Of a stretch of 34,000 nucleotides of DNA, positions 14,688-22,224 are shown piece by piece. The DNA comes from CAZONU01 sp965370045. GTDB lineage: Bacteria; Planctomycetota; SZUA-567; JAKLDR01. The stretch covers positions 1 through 34,000 of the forward strand of contig CBDUSI010000044.1 of assembly GCA_965370045.1 (NCBI GenBank). The letters are read 5' to 3'. Every line of letters begins with the position of its first letter. Position 1 is the first letter of the stretch. A program made the position numbers and the translations under genes. Below the pieces are notes generated by a model. That model was not told the origin of the DNA. It saw nothing but the letters and a program-made list of their open reading frames with translations, and made no database searches.

Positions 14688-16898
14688 CTATTTCTTCGCC
14701 TTCTCCATGCCCTGCTTGGCCTTCTCGATGAGCTTCTTGATGCCGCGCTGCTCGGGGGCCAGGCTCTCGGAGAGCACCAGCTTGGCCAGCGCCCGGGAGC
14801 AGTCGGCGCGCGAGGTGGCCCGCTCCAGGATGGCCTGTCCCTCGAAGCGGCAGCGCAGCGCCCGGGTGCGGTCCGCGCAAGTGGAACGCGCGGGCACCCA
14901 GCGCAACTTCATCCCGCCGGCGCGGTAGCGGCGCCCTTCTTTCGGGTCGACGCCCTTGCCCTTCCTGGCGAGTTGCTTCTTAAGCGCCTCATCTTCCTTC
15001 GGCCGGGTGTCCTGCAGCCGAGAGTTCCCTTCCGGCTCCCTGGCGGCGGGCGGAGCTTTGCTCACCGCCTTGGCCGTCGGCTTGGCCGCCGCGGGGCGCT
15101 GGTGGCCTATGGCGCCGGCCCCGGGAAGCTTCGATTCGGCTTCCTTGTCCTTGGCCTTTCCCCTCTCATCGCCAGCGCCGAGATGGCTGGCGGTCTTCTT
15201 GGCGTTGCCGGCCACTTCCGCCTTGGTCAGCGCTCTTCCGGATTTCCCGTATCCAGCTCCCCCGGTACGGCTCCTGGCTGCACCGAGCTTCTCCCGCTCG
15301 GCATCGCCGTCGCTGGGCGCGGCCATGGCAAAGAGCATCTGCTCGGCGCCCTTCACCTTCACGGCCGCCAGACGCTGGCCCTTGCCCAGGTAGCGGGCCA
15401 GCAGGCTGTCGAAGCGCATGCGCAGCTGCCGCTCCAAGGTGTCAATCATGGCGGTCACGTCCTGGGTGGTGCTCTGCGCGCTGATCGCCTCGGTCACCTG
15501 GCCGGTGGCGACGTCGGTGACGTGCAGGTCGACCCGCGTGCTGCCGCCCCTGGCCAAATAGGTGCCGGACACCATCAACCGGGCGTTGAGCCGCTTGGCC
15601 GCGGCCAGCCGGTCCCCGTTCGCGGCGCGCAGCGCGCTCTGGGTCTTGTCGCGGTTGTAGAGCACCAGCCCGGGGCACTGCTTCAGGCTGGTCAGCAGCA
15701 TGTGCGGGAACCCGCGGCTGAAGAGCTGGTCCTCCGCGCCGCCGGTCAGGTTATCGAGGTCGAAGATGACCACGCCCAGCTCGGCCGTGGCCGTGGCCGG
15801 CGGAGATATCTTCACCGGCGCCGACCGTCCGCCGGCCCGGTTATAGCGCCAGATGCCCACGGCGGCCGCCAGCAGAAGGACCACCACCACCGCAGCGACG
15901 ATCATCTCCGCCCGGCCCCGCCGCTGGAAGGCGCGCCGCGAGACCGGCCGGCGCCGGCCGGTGCCCGCCCCGCGCTTCCAGCTGCCCAGCGCCACCCGCA
16001 CCCGGCGGATCGCGCTCAAGAGCTCTTCGGAGCTGGAGTACCGCTTCTGGCGGTCCTTGGCCAGCATCTTGCCGACCAGCGCGGTAAGCTCGCGCGGCAA
16101 GCCGGGAAGGATCCGGCTGATGGGCGCGGGCTGCTCGTGAACGATCTTGTCGAAGAGCTTGAGCGGGGTGCGGGCCTCGAAGGGCACCCGTCCGGTGAGC
16201 ATCTCGTAGAGCACCACCCCCAGGGAGTAGATGTCGCTGCGGGCGTCGAGATCGTGGCCCTCGCACTGCTCCGGCGAGCTGTACTCCGGGGTGCCCAGGT
16301 ACGCGCCGGTCTCGGTGATGCGGTTGCGCTCCGAGCCGGTGCCGGTGGCCAGGCCGAAATCGGTGACCTTCACCCGGCCGTCCTTGCTGACAAGAATATT
16401 GCTGCTCTTGACGTCACGGTGGATGAGCGCCGCCGAGTGGGCCGCGCCAAGCGCCTCGGCGACGTGCTTGGTGATCTCCAGCGCGCGGATCGGGTCGAGG
16501 TGCCCTTCCCTGGTGAGCAGGTCGCTGAGCGGCTCGCCGTCCACGTACTGCATGGCGATGAAGCAGGGCCCCGGACCGGTGTCGGTGACCATGCGCCCGG
16601 CCTGGTAGACCTGCACGATGTTGGGATGATCGAGCTTGGCCGCCGCGCGGGCCTCGCGCACGAAGCGCTTGAGGAACTCGTCGTCGTGCCCCAGATGCGG
16701 GGGGAGCACCTTGATGGCCACCTTGCGGTCCAGCCCGGTGTCCTCGGCCGCGTAGACCACGCCCATGCCGCCCTTGCCGAGCTCACCGGTGATCTTGTAG
16801 GGTCCGACCCGGCGGCCGATCAGGCCGACGCGTGAGGCGCGCTTGCGGGAGCCGGAGCCTCCGCTGGCGGGTGTGGGTTTGGTCGCGTCTGTGCTCAT
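14688..16898 (-). CDS. PknB-type serine/threonine protein kinase with extracytoplasmic TolB-N/FlgO-like domain
   Basis: A 736-residue membrane kinase. The catalytic domain covers residues about 33-300: glycine loop GELGKGGMGVVYAAE, K63 in VAIKV, HRD motif at 160-162 (LIHRDVKSSNILV), DFG at 180-182, EYSSPEQCEG, and SDIYSLGVVLYEMLTGRVPF. All key residues are present. A basic stretch precedes one membrane helix at about 332-350. Outside, ELGVVIFDLDNLTGGAEDQLFSRGFPHMLLTSL through ARLMVSGTYLARGGSTRVDLHVTDVATGQV resembles the TolB N-terminal/FlgO-like domain often attached to kinases and cyclases. The C-terminal 200 residues are Lys/Ala/Pro-rich and charged. An in-frame GTG at 16910 is possible; the ATG at 16898 with GGGGA upstream is preferred. 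Targets are unknown. Confidence 0.92.
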   Translation of the reverse strand: MSTDATKPTPASGGSGSRKRASRVGLIGRRVGPYKITGELGKGGMGVVYAAEDTGLDRKVAIKVLPPHLGHDDEFLKRFVREARAAAKLDHPNIVQVYQAGRMVTDTGPGPCFIAMQYVDGEPLSDLLTREGHLDPIRALEITKHVAEALGAAHSAALIHRDVKSSNILVSKDGRVKVTDFGLATGTGSERNRITETGAYLGTPEYSSPEQCEGHDLDARSDIYSLGVVLYEMLTGRVPFEARTPLKLFDKIVHEQPAPISRILPGLPRELTALVGKMLAKDRQKRYSSSEELLSAIRRVRVALGSWKRGAGTGRRRPVSRRAFQRRGRAEMIVAAVVVVLLLAAAVGIWRYNRAGGRSAPVKISPPATATAELGVVIFDLDNLTGGAEDQLFSRGFPHMLLTSLKQCPGLVLYNRDKTQSALRAANGDRLAAAKRLNARLMVSGTYLARGGSTRVDLHVTDVATGQVTEAISAQSTTQDVTAMIDTLERQLRMRFDSLLARYLGKGQRLAAVKVKGAEQMLFAMAAPSDGDAEREKLGAARSRTGGAGYGKSGRALTKAEVAGNAKKTASHLGAGDERGKAKDKEAESKLPGAGAIGHQRPAAAKPTAKAVSKAPPAAREPEGNSRLQDTRPKEDEALKKQLARKGKGVDPKEGRRYRAGGMKLRWVPARSTCADRTRALRCRFEGQAILERATSRADCSRALAKLVLSESLAPEQRGIKKLIEKAKQGMEKAKK

Positions 16899-17053
16899 GT
16901 CAATCCCCACTTTGTTAGACGGGATGAGCGCCCTCTGGTTTCGTACATTTCCCTACTAAAATTGTAACGCAATTCCGGAAGAAAGGCAACGGGCAACAGG
17001 GCGCAAACGCACGCTTTTCCCATTGAGGAGTGAGATTCGCAGGCCTAAGTGGG

Positions 17054-17108
17054 CTGCACATGTGCAGAAGCGCCTCCCGGCACCACTGCACTTGCGTTGC
17101 ACTTGTGA
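17054..17108. promoter_or_regulatory. Palindrome and direct repeats upstream of the phosphodiesterase gene
   Basis: A perfect 14-bp palindrome CTGCACATGTGCAG (17054-17067) is followed by two direct copies of TGCACTTG (17087-17094 and 17098-17105), 11 bp apart. They share the core TGCAC and lie 43-97 bp before the ATG at 17151, so they could be operator sites. An 11-mer including the last copy recurs before nadE. The regulator is unknown and no convincing promoter was found. Confidence 0.35.
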
Positions 17109-17150
17109 TTCTCCTGATTCGGGATACTCTGAGGGCCGGAGAGGAGAAGG

Positions 17151-17888
17151 ATGAAGCCCAGGCCTCTGGTGATTGCCCATCGCGGGAACTCGAAATTCGC
17201 GCCGGAGAACACCCTGGCCGCCTTTCGGGGGGCCGCCGACCTCGGCGCCGACGGCGTGGAGATGGATCTGCGTCTGACGCGTGACGGAAGACTCGTCCTC
17301 ATGCACGACCAGACCGTGGAGCGCACCACGAACGGGACGGGCTGCGTCGCCGAGTTGTGCGCGGAGGACGTGGCGCGCCTGGACGCCGGCGCCTGGAAAG
17401 GACCGGAGTTCGCCGGCGAGCCGGTGCCCTCATTCGAGAACGCCGCGCACGCGCTGAGAGGGGAAATCACCCTCTACGCCGAGGTCAAGACCGGGTCGCC
17501 CGGCGCGGAGATCGCTCGTGTCGTGAGCGAGACGGGGATCGCCGGGCAACTGGTGCTTCTCTCCTGGGGCAAGCATCCCGAGACCACCGCGAATCTGATG
17601 GAGCACCTGCCGGGCGTTCCGGTGCTGGAACTGGGGAAGGCGCCGGAGAGGGCGGGGCAGGGTTTCTTCGAAGCCAAGGTCGCCGCCGGGTTGCGAGGTC
17701 TGGATTACAGCTTCGAGACATTGACGCCGGACTTCGTCCGCGCCGCGCAGGAGGCGGGTCTACAGATGTTCGCCTGGACGGTCAACGAGCCGGACGAGCT
17801 GCGCGCCGCTATCGATATGGGCCTGGACGGGATCACCACTGACGATCCCGCGCTGCTGCTGGAAATCCTCTCGGGACGGCCTTCCTAA
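17151..17888 (+). CDS. ugpQ: Glycerophosphodiester phosphodiesterase
   Basis: A 245-residue TIM-barrel enzyme that hydrolyses glycerophosphodiesters to glycerol-3-phosphate and an alcohol, salvaging lipid headgroups. Motifs are VIAHRGNSKFAPENTLAAF (catalytic HRG and the ENT metal site), DGVEMDLRLTRDGRLVLMHDQTVERTTNGTG (metal-binding E-D and catalytic HD), LYAEVKTGS, and MFAWTVNEPDELRAAIDMGLDGITTDDP at the end. All catalytic residues are present. There is no signal peptide, so it is cytoplasmic like UgpQ. The ATG follows GAGGAGAAGG closely. It stands alone, between the divergent kinase and the HTH-led cluster. The symbol is by family similarity. Confidence 0.93.
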   Translation: MKPRPLVIAHRGNSKFAPENTLAAFRGAADLGADGVEMDLRLTRDGRLVLMHDQTVERTTNGTGCVAELCAEDVARLDAGAWKGPEFAGEPVPSFENAAHALRGEITLYAEVKTGSPGAEIARVVSETGIAGQLVLLSWGKHPETTANLMEHLPGVPVLELGKAPERAGQGFFEAKVAAGLRGLDYSFETLTPDFVRAAQEAGLQMFAWTVNEPDELRAAIDMGLDGITTDDPALLLEILSGRPS

Positions 17889-17943
17889 GCCACTGCCCGT
17901 CAATTACTTACGGAAGCGTCGCCCTTTTTTTGCTGCTGGCGGC

Positions 17944-17996
17944 TTGACATTCGCGCTAGAGTATGATAGACTATGATAGTGCACGATAGGCGATAG
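17944..17996 (+). promoter_or_regulatory. Promoter overlapped by four GATAG repeats
   Basis: TTGACA (17944-17949), a 17-bp spacer and TAGACT (17967-17972) form a good sigma-70-type promoter. GATAG occurs at 17965, 17975, 17985 and 17992. The first two copies are the identical octamer TATGATAG, and the third is CACGATAG. The 10-bp period places the first three sites on one face of the helix, across the -10 box and start site, as expected for a repressor array. The HTH protein encoded next is the natural candidate for self-binding. Confidence 0.6.
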
Positions 17997-18018
17997 AACC
18001 TCAGAGAGGAGCCCGACA

Positions 18019-18474
18019 ATGGCTGAATCCACGACCGCCGAGGCCTGGCTGACGGTAAGAGAGGCCGCCGAGCACCTGGGGGTCAGCGAGCCGACCATCT
18101 TCCGCTGGATGCGCGAGGGCAAAGTCAGCTTCTTCAAGCTGGGCGGCGCCACCCGCTTCAAGCGCGAGAACCTGGACATGGTGGCCCGCAAGGTCACCGC
18201 CGCCGAGGAGGGCCAGGAGCGCGCGACGCGCTGCGCGGTCTGCGGGCACGGTTTCCTGTTGGCCGGCAAGGTGCGCTCCACGGGGCAGGTCTACTTCCAG
18301 CCGCAGAAGACCAAGTTCTTCGTGCTCTCCGACTCGATGATCAAGGTGGCCGCGCACGCCTGCCCGGCCTGCGGCCACGTCCAGATGTTCGCGGACACCA
18401 ACAAGATCGCCAAGCTGATGCGTCCGGAGGACGAGGCGGCGAACGATAAGGCGCGCGACAAGGGACGGGAGTAG
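18019..18474 (+). CDS. Excisionase/MerR-type HTH protein with a zinc ribbon
   Basis: A 151-residue protein. Residues about 8-58 are an excisionase-type winged helix-turn-helix: EAWLTVREAAEHLGVSEPTIFRWMREGKVSFFKLGGATRFKRENLDMVAR. Residues about 70-125 contain CAVCGHG and CPACGHVQMFAD, two CxxC pairs that form a zinc ribbon. A charged tail follows. It is presumably a DNA-binding regulator. AGAGAGGAG precedes the ATG. It is separated by 6 bp from the first of the tandem membrane proteins, so it probably heads that operon, and the GATAG repeats in its own promoter suggest autoregulation. The combination is uncommon; the exact family is not recognised. Confidence 0.75.
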   Translation: MAESTTAEAWLTVREAAEHLGVSEPTIFRWMREGKVSFFKLGGATRFKRENLDMVARKVTAAEEGQERATRCAVCGHGFLLAGKVRSTGQVYFQPQKTKFFVLSDSMIKVAAHACPACGHVQMFADTNKIAKLMRPEDEAANDKARDKGRE

Positions 18475-18480
18475 CGAAGC

Positions 18481-19110
18481 GTGAAGCTGAAAAAGGAAGA
18501 TACCTCCCCCGTCCTGCCTCGCGGGCTGCGGGACGGAGATGAGGAGCACCGCTCGTTTGTGCTGAGCCGCCGCAAGGAATCGCGTCGGGTAACGGTGCTT
18601 GTGGGGCTTTTCAGCATCGTTGTGCTGCTCGCTTTGTTCGACGTGCCGCACTTGGTGTTTGGCTGCTCAAGAAACAGGGAGAGCGCCCGCCGGGCACATT
18701 GCGCCAACAATCTCCGCCAGATTGCCGTGGGCTGCGCGATGTACGCCCAGGAGAATGACGGTCACCTGCCCTCGCGCCTTGAGCAGCTTTATCCTGAATA
18801 CGTTGATCAGCCTAAGATTTTCTCGTGCCCGTCTTCGCCATCCAACTACCAGGACTTCGAGAAGGGGACGGTCACGAAGAAGAGCAGCAGCTACGTCCTG
18901 GTGCCGGAGTTCAAGGAGACCATGCCCGGAAGCACCATCCTGGCCTACGACAAGTCCGCCGAGAACCACAGCGGCGCCGGCCGCAACGTGGCCTTCGTCG
19001 ATGCCCACGTCGAATGGATGCGGGAGAGCGCGTTCCAGGCGGCACTCAAGAAGCACCGAGCGGAACTCGCCAAGCTGAAATCCAAAGCAGAGAGGGCTGA
19101 AGAGAAGTGA
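18481..19110 (+). CDS. Membrane-anchored protein with pilin-type H-x10-DA motif (paralogue 1 of 3)
   Basis: A 209-residue protein starting at GTG 18481 behind GGGACGGGAG. It has a charged cytoplasmic N-terminus of about 36 residues, one membrane helix (VLVGLFSIVVLLALFDV, about 39-55), then an outer domain. ARRAHCANNLRQIAVGCAMYAQENDG resembles the segment after the helix of DUF1559-type pilin-like proteins. NHSGAGRNVAFVDAHVEWM is a variant of the planctomycete H-X9-DG motif with one more residue and Ala for Gly. A Lys/Glu-rich helix ends the protein. No prepilin cleavage site is seen, so it is probably a fixed membrane protein. Its stop overlaps the next gene by 4 bp. Function unknown. Confidence 0.75.
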   Translation: MKLKKEDTSPVLPRGLRDGDEEHRSFVLSRRKESRRVTVLVGLFSIVVLLALFDVPHLVFGCSRNRESARRAHCANNLRQIAVGCAMYAQENDGHLPSRLEQLYPEYVDQPKIFSCPSSPSNYQDFEKGTVTKKSSSYVLVPEFKETMPGSTILAYDKSAENHSGAGRNVAFVDAHVEWMRESAFQAALKKHRAELAKLKSKAERAEEK

Positions 19111-19649
19111 CCGGGTCGAAAGCACTGATAAGGAAGATCGTGGTGCGGTTCCTGGCGGCGGCCTACACAGTTGGGCTGTTGGTGGTGGTGGTAGGCGTGC
19201 TGACCGGCATGATAGGGAAGGTTACCGATCATGGTCCGGGTGATTCGGCGGGTTGCCGCAACAACCTCCGGCAGATCGCCTTGGCGTGCGAGATATACGC
19301 CCAGGATAATGATGAGTGTTTCCCCGAGCGGTTGGAGCAGCTTTACCCCGAGTATATTGACAATACCAAGGTCTATTCCTGCCGTTCGGCGCCATCCAGC
19401 CATGAAGACTTCGAAGGCGGCAAGGTCACGAAAGAAAGCTCCAGCTATCTGTTAGTACCCGGTCTGCTGACAACCACGCGTGAAGACACGATTCTGCTCT
19501 ACGAGAAGTCGGCGAATAACCATCAGGGCGATGGCCGTAACGTAGCCTTCGTCGATGCCCACGTCGAATGGATGCGCGAGGCCAAGTTCCAGGCGGCGCT
19601 CAAGAAGCAGTGGGCGGAACTCGCCAAGCTCAAGGCCGCGGGAAAGTAG
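19107..19649 (+). CDS. Membrane-anchored protein with pilin-type H-x10-DA motif (paralogue 2 of 3)
   Basis: A 180-residue paralogue of its upstream neighbour. The GTG at 19107 shares bases with the preceding TGA stop, so translation is coupled. The N-terminus is short and basic, with a membrane helix at about 15-36 (FLAAAYTVGLLVVVVGVLTGM). Conserved parts are CRNNLRQIALACEIYAQDNDECFPERLEQLYPEYID, a middle with KVTKESSSYLLVPG, and NHQGDGRNVAFVDAHVEWMREAKFQAALKKQ. A CxNNLRQ start, Asn-Asp-rich centre and C-terminal motif are shared with the other two copies. No pilin signal. Role unknown; it probably works together with the adjacent paralogues. Confidence 0.75.
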   Translation: MTGSKALIRKIVVRFLAAAYTVGLLVVVVGVLTGMIGKVTDHGPGDSAGCRNNLRQIALACEIYAQDNDECFPERLEQLYPEYIDNTKVYSCRSAPSSHEDFEGGKVTKESSSYLLVPGLLTTTREDTILLYEKSANNHQGDGRNVAFVDAHVEWMREAKFQAALKKQWAELAKLKAAGK

Positions 19650-19658
19650 GGAAGGCTC

Positions 19659-20156
19659 ATGACCGAAGAGCAGAAGGAGGCCCGCAGCCGTCCTCGATTC
19701 CGCCTGGTGCTAGCTGGCGCAATCCTGCTGTCGGTCCTGGCGGTCGGCTTCCTGGGAACGAGGAGAGTGCGGGAGGGCAGCTATCACCCGCGCTGTAATA
19801 ACCGCCTTAGGCAGGTGGCGTTGGCCTGCTTGATGTACGCGGAGGACAACGACGAGCTCTTCCCACCGGACCTCGACCACCTGCATCTTGAGTACATCGA
19901 CCGCCGCGAGGATGTCTTCTGCCCGGCGGCGGGGTTCAGAGCGGGGGCGAAATACGCGTTGGAGCCGGGCCTGCGCAGGACTTTCCCCAACGACTGCATC
20001 CTGACCTACTGCCGCACGGCCGGGCACCACGGCGGCAAGGGTCGCAACGTAGCCTTCGTTGATGCCCACGTCGAATGGATGCGCGAGAGCGAGTTCCAGG
20101 CGGCGCTCAAGAAGCAGCGGGCGGAACTCGCCAAGCTCAATGGCGCGGAAGAGTAG
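19659..20156 (+). CDS. Membrane-anchored protein with pilin-type H-x10-DA motif (paralogue 3 of 3)
   Basis: A 165-residue paralogue, the shortest of the three. The ATG at 19659 follows GGGAAGG. The N-terminus is charged, with a membrane helix at about 16-33 (LVLAGAILLSVLAVGFLG). CNNRLRQVALACLMYAEDNDELFPPDLDHLHLEYID and HHGGKGRNVAFVDAHVEWMRESEFQAALKKQ align with the sister proteins, but the middle part is shorter and diverged (the SSSY segment is missing). Its last 100 bp are nearly identical in DNA to the ends of the other two genes. Its stop codon runs into a G8 tract before the next gene. Confidence 0.75.
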   Translation: MTEEQKEARSRPRFRLVLAGAILLSVLAVGFLGTRRVREGSYHPRCNNRLRQVALACLMYAEDNDELFPPDLDHLHLEYIDRREDVFCPAAGFRAGAKYALEPGLRRTFPNDCILTYCRTAGHHGGKGRNVAFVDAHVEWMRESEFQAALKKQRAELAKLNGAEE

Positions 20157-20167
20157 GGGGGGGAGCT

Positions 20168-20737
20168 ATGAACGCTGACCGTAAAGAGCGTCGCGAGCGC
20201 TGGCTGATGACCGCAGTGCTGGCCGGAATGCTGATCATTCCCGTTGTGGCGCTGGGCGCGGTGCGGATGATCGGATTGCTCACAACCCACCGCTGCCCCC
20301 CGAGCCTGGAAACCAACGCGGTGGGCTCGGCGCGCGCCTACGCCGAGGCACAAACCATGTACAAGCGCAACGACTGGGACGGCGACGGCCAGTTAGAGTA
20401 CGCGACGGACTACACGCGGCTCAATACCGAACTCGACGGCAGCGGCATCCCTATCGATCTCATAGACCCGGCCTTCGTCGCGGCGAAGGGTTACAGCGGC
20501 ACGCCCAAGCACGGCTATCTCTTCAAGGAGATGAGCACCATCGGCGGGGAACCCATTGACCCGGAAGGGGACTTCGCGCTGTGCGCGATTCCCGCGACCT
20601 ACGCCCGGACCGGCTATCGGACTTTCATCGTGAGTACGGACGGGACGGTCTTCGGTCAGGACTTGGGCCCGGGCGGCACGTTCGTCGATGACTACCCGAC
20701 GGACCCGACCGCCGAGGGCTGGATTATTGCGGAGTGA
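20168..20737 (+). CDS. Membrane-anchored pilin-like/DUF2950-like protein, last gene of the tandem cluster
   Basis: A 189-residue protein with a basic N-terminus and a membrane helix at about 15-37 (MTAVLAGMLIIPVVALGAV). The outer part contains SARAYAEAQTMYKRNDWDGDGQLEYATDY and later GDFALCAIPATYARTGYRTFIVSTDGTVFGQDLG. This layout, a DWDGDG-YA repeat-like start and a 'TFIV..DG.V...DLG' end, is seen in DUF2950-type and planctomycete pilin-like secreted proteins. It lacks the H-x10-DA motif of its three neighbours. The ATG at 20168 lies 11 bp after the previous stop; the G-rich ribosome-binding site is unusually close. Function unknown. The region 20738-20982 after it holds no gene. Confidence 0.7.
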   Translation: MNADRKERRERWLMTAVLAGMLIIPVVALGAVRMIGLLTTHRCPPSLETNAVGSARAYAEAQTMYKRNDWDGDGQLEYATDYTRLNTELDGSGIPIDLIDPAFVAAKGYSGTPKHGYLFKEMSTIGGEPIDPEGDFALCAIPATYARTGYRTFIVSTDGTVFGQDLGPGGTFVDDYPTDPTAEGWIIAE

Positions 20738-20982
20738 AGCTACGAACGACTTGCCGAAGACGAGGCGAATCTGACGCGGTTCTCATTCCATTTCCCCCCG
20801 CACGTCTCGGGATTGATTCCAGCCTCTGGGCGCCGAGTGTCAAACGGCGCTCCCGGAGCGGCTTGCGCGCCTCTTTGCGCTTGCGCCCGCCGGCCCGGCC
20901 GGGGAGAATGGCGCCCGGCGCTCCGGGGAAATTCACTGAATAAGCGCTCTTCCCGGGCCGTCTGCACTTGTGAAGGGGGAAC

Positions 20983-21789
20983 ATGAGCGGTCAGGAGAAC
21001 CTTCCGGGGACCAGTGAGCTGGAGATTGACGCGGCCGCCGCCGAGGCGGCCCTTGTCGATTTCCTGCGGGCGGAGCACGAGAAGGCCGGGCTGGGGCGCG
21101 CCGTGCTGGGCGTCTCCGGCGGCGTGGACAGCGCCGTCGTCGCGGTGCTCGCCGCCCGGGCACTGGGGCCGGAGAAGATGATCGGCTTCCAGATGCCCTA
21201 CCACACATCGAGCCCCCAGAGCGCGCGCGATGCGGAGCTGGTCGCCGAGGTCGCGGGCGTGGAACTCATCACAGTGGACATCAGCGCCCCGGTGGACGCT
21301 TTCTGTGAGCAGTTCCCGGACATCGATGCTTTACGAAGAGGCAACCGCGCGGCGCGCGAGCGCATGTGCGTACTCTACGACCAGGCCAAGGCCCGCGGCG
21401 CGCTGGTCCTGGGCACCGGCAACCGCACCGAGGCGCTGCTGGGTTACTCGACGCGCCACGGCGACGCGGCCTGCGACCTGGCGCCGCTCCTGGGCCTTTA
21501 CAAGACCCAGGTCTGGCAGTTGGCCGGGCACCTGGGCGTGCCCCGGCAGGTGGTCACCAAACCGCCCAGCGCCGACCTCTGGCCGGGGCAGACCGACGAG
21601 GACGAGCTGGGCGTCAGCTACCGCGAGGTCGACCGCCTGCTGGTGCTGATGATTGACGGGCGCCTGGGCGATGCGGAACTGGTTGACAGGGGATTCGATG
21701 CGGAATATGTTGCCCGCGTGAGAGGCATGGTCGCGGCCAGCGAGTTCAAGCGGCGTCCCCCGCCGGCCCCCGAACGGTCGGCGCGATAA
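20983..21789 (+). CDS. nadE: NH3-dependent NAD+ synthetase NadE
   Basis: A 268-residue enzyme that amidates nicotinate adenine dinucleotide to NAD+ using ATP and ammonia. The PP-loop SGGVDSA is at residues 45-51. Further motifs are VLGTGNRTEALLGYSTRHGDAACDLAPLLGLYKTQVW, the substrate and ATP region, and KPPSADLWPGQTDEDELGVSYREVDRLL. There is no glutaminase domain, so free ammonia is the donor. The ATG at 20983 is preceded by GAAGGGGGA. It stands upstream of the three-lipoprotein cluster with a 21-bp gap and is probably co-transcribed with it, though no functional link is evident. Confidence 0.95.
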   Translation: MSGQENLPGTSELEIDAAAAEAALVDFLRAEHEKAGLGRAVLGVSGGVDSAVVAVLAARALGPEKMIGFQMPYHTSSPQSARDAELVAEVAGVELITVDISAPVDAFCEQFPDIDALRRGNRAARERMCVLYDQAKARGALVLGTGNRTEALLGYSTRHGDAACDLAPLLGLYKTQVWQLAGHLGVPRQVVTKPPSADLWPGQTDEDELGVSYREVDRLLVLMIDGRLGDAELVDRGFDAEYVARVRGMVAASEFKRRPPPAPERSAR

Positions 21790-21810
21790 GGACTGGATGG
21801 AGGAAACACC

Positions 21811-22221
21811 ATGAGCAAGCTGAAGTGGGTGGCGGTCCCGGCGGCGCTGGCCGCCCTGGCCCTGGCCGGCTGCACCAAGAGCGGAACGGTGTTCGGCGGC
21901 GGCAAGATGAACCGCAGCGTAAAGTACGTGGGGGTCTCCCGGAAGATCGAGATGGTCAACGCCCCGGAGCTGACCCGGCGCGGCACGGCCACCTACTTCG
22001 ACGTGCAGCTGCGCAACAACGACCTCAAGCGCAAGCAGTGGGAGCTGGAGTACATGTTCCAGTTCTACGACGCCACCGGTCGCCAGCTGCCCAGCGCCGT
22101 CAATGGCTGGCGCCAGCTGACCATCGGCCGCACCGAGCTCAAGCAGATCACCGGCTGCTGCCTGATATCCGGGGCCGAGACCGCCACGGTTACCCTGCGC
22201 AAGTGGAGCCGCAAGCACTGA
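21811..22221 (+). CDS. YcfL-like (DUF1425) lipoprotein
   Basis: A 136-residue lipoprotein. The signal peptide ends in lipobox ALAGC with the lipidated Cys at 21. The mature part, with VGVSRKIEMVNAPELTRRGTATYFDVQLRNNDLKRKQWELEYMFQFYDATGRQLP and CCLISGAETATVTLRKW, has the all-beta character of the YcfL/DUF1425 family, in which 'V.L.N.......EYRF.WYD..G.......W' is typical. In other bacteria YcfL genes sit next to lpoB and a COG3014 gene, exactly as here. GGAGG precedes the ATG. It probably acts at the outer membrane in or near peptidoglycan synthesis control, by context. Confidence 0.75.
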   Translation: MSKLKWVAVPAALAALALAGCTKSGTVFGGGKMNRSVKYVGVSRKIEMVNAPELTRRGTATYFDVQLRNNDLKRKQWELEYMFQFYDATGRQLPSAVNGWRQLTIGRTELKQITGCCLISGAETATVTLRKWSRKH

Positions 22222-22224
22222 GCG

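Noticed and set aside
14667..16835. 722-codon open frame on the plus strand
   Set aside because: Antisense of the serine/threonine kinase, whose catalytic motifs are all intact. The opposite translation has no recognisable motif.
17097..17128. TTGCAC...GATACT as a promoter of the phosphodiesterase gene
   Set aside because: The spacer would be 20 bp; the alternative pairing TTGTGA with TACTCT is weak. No promoter is called.
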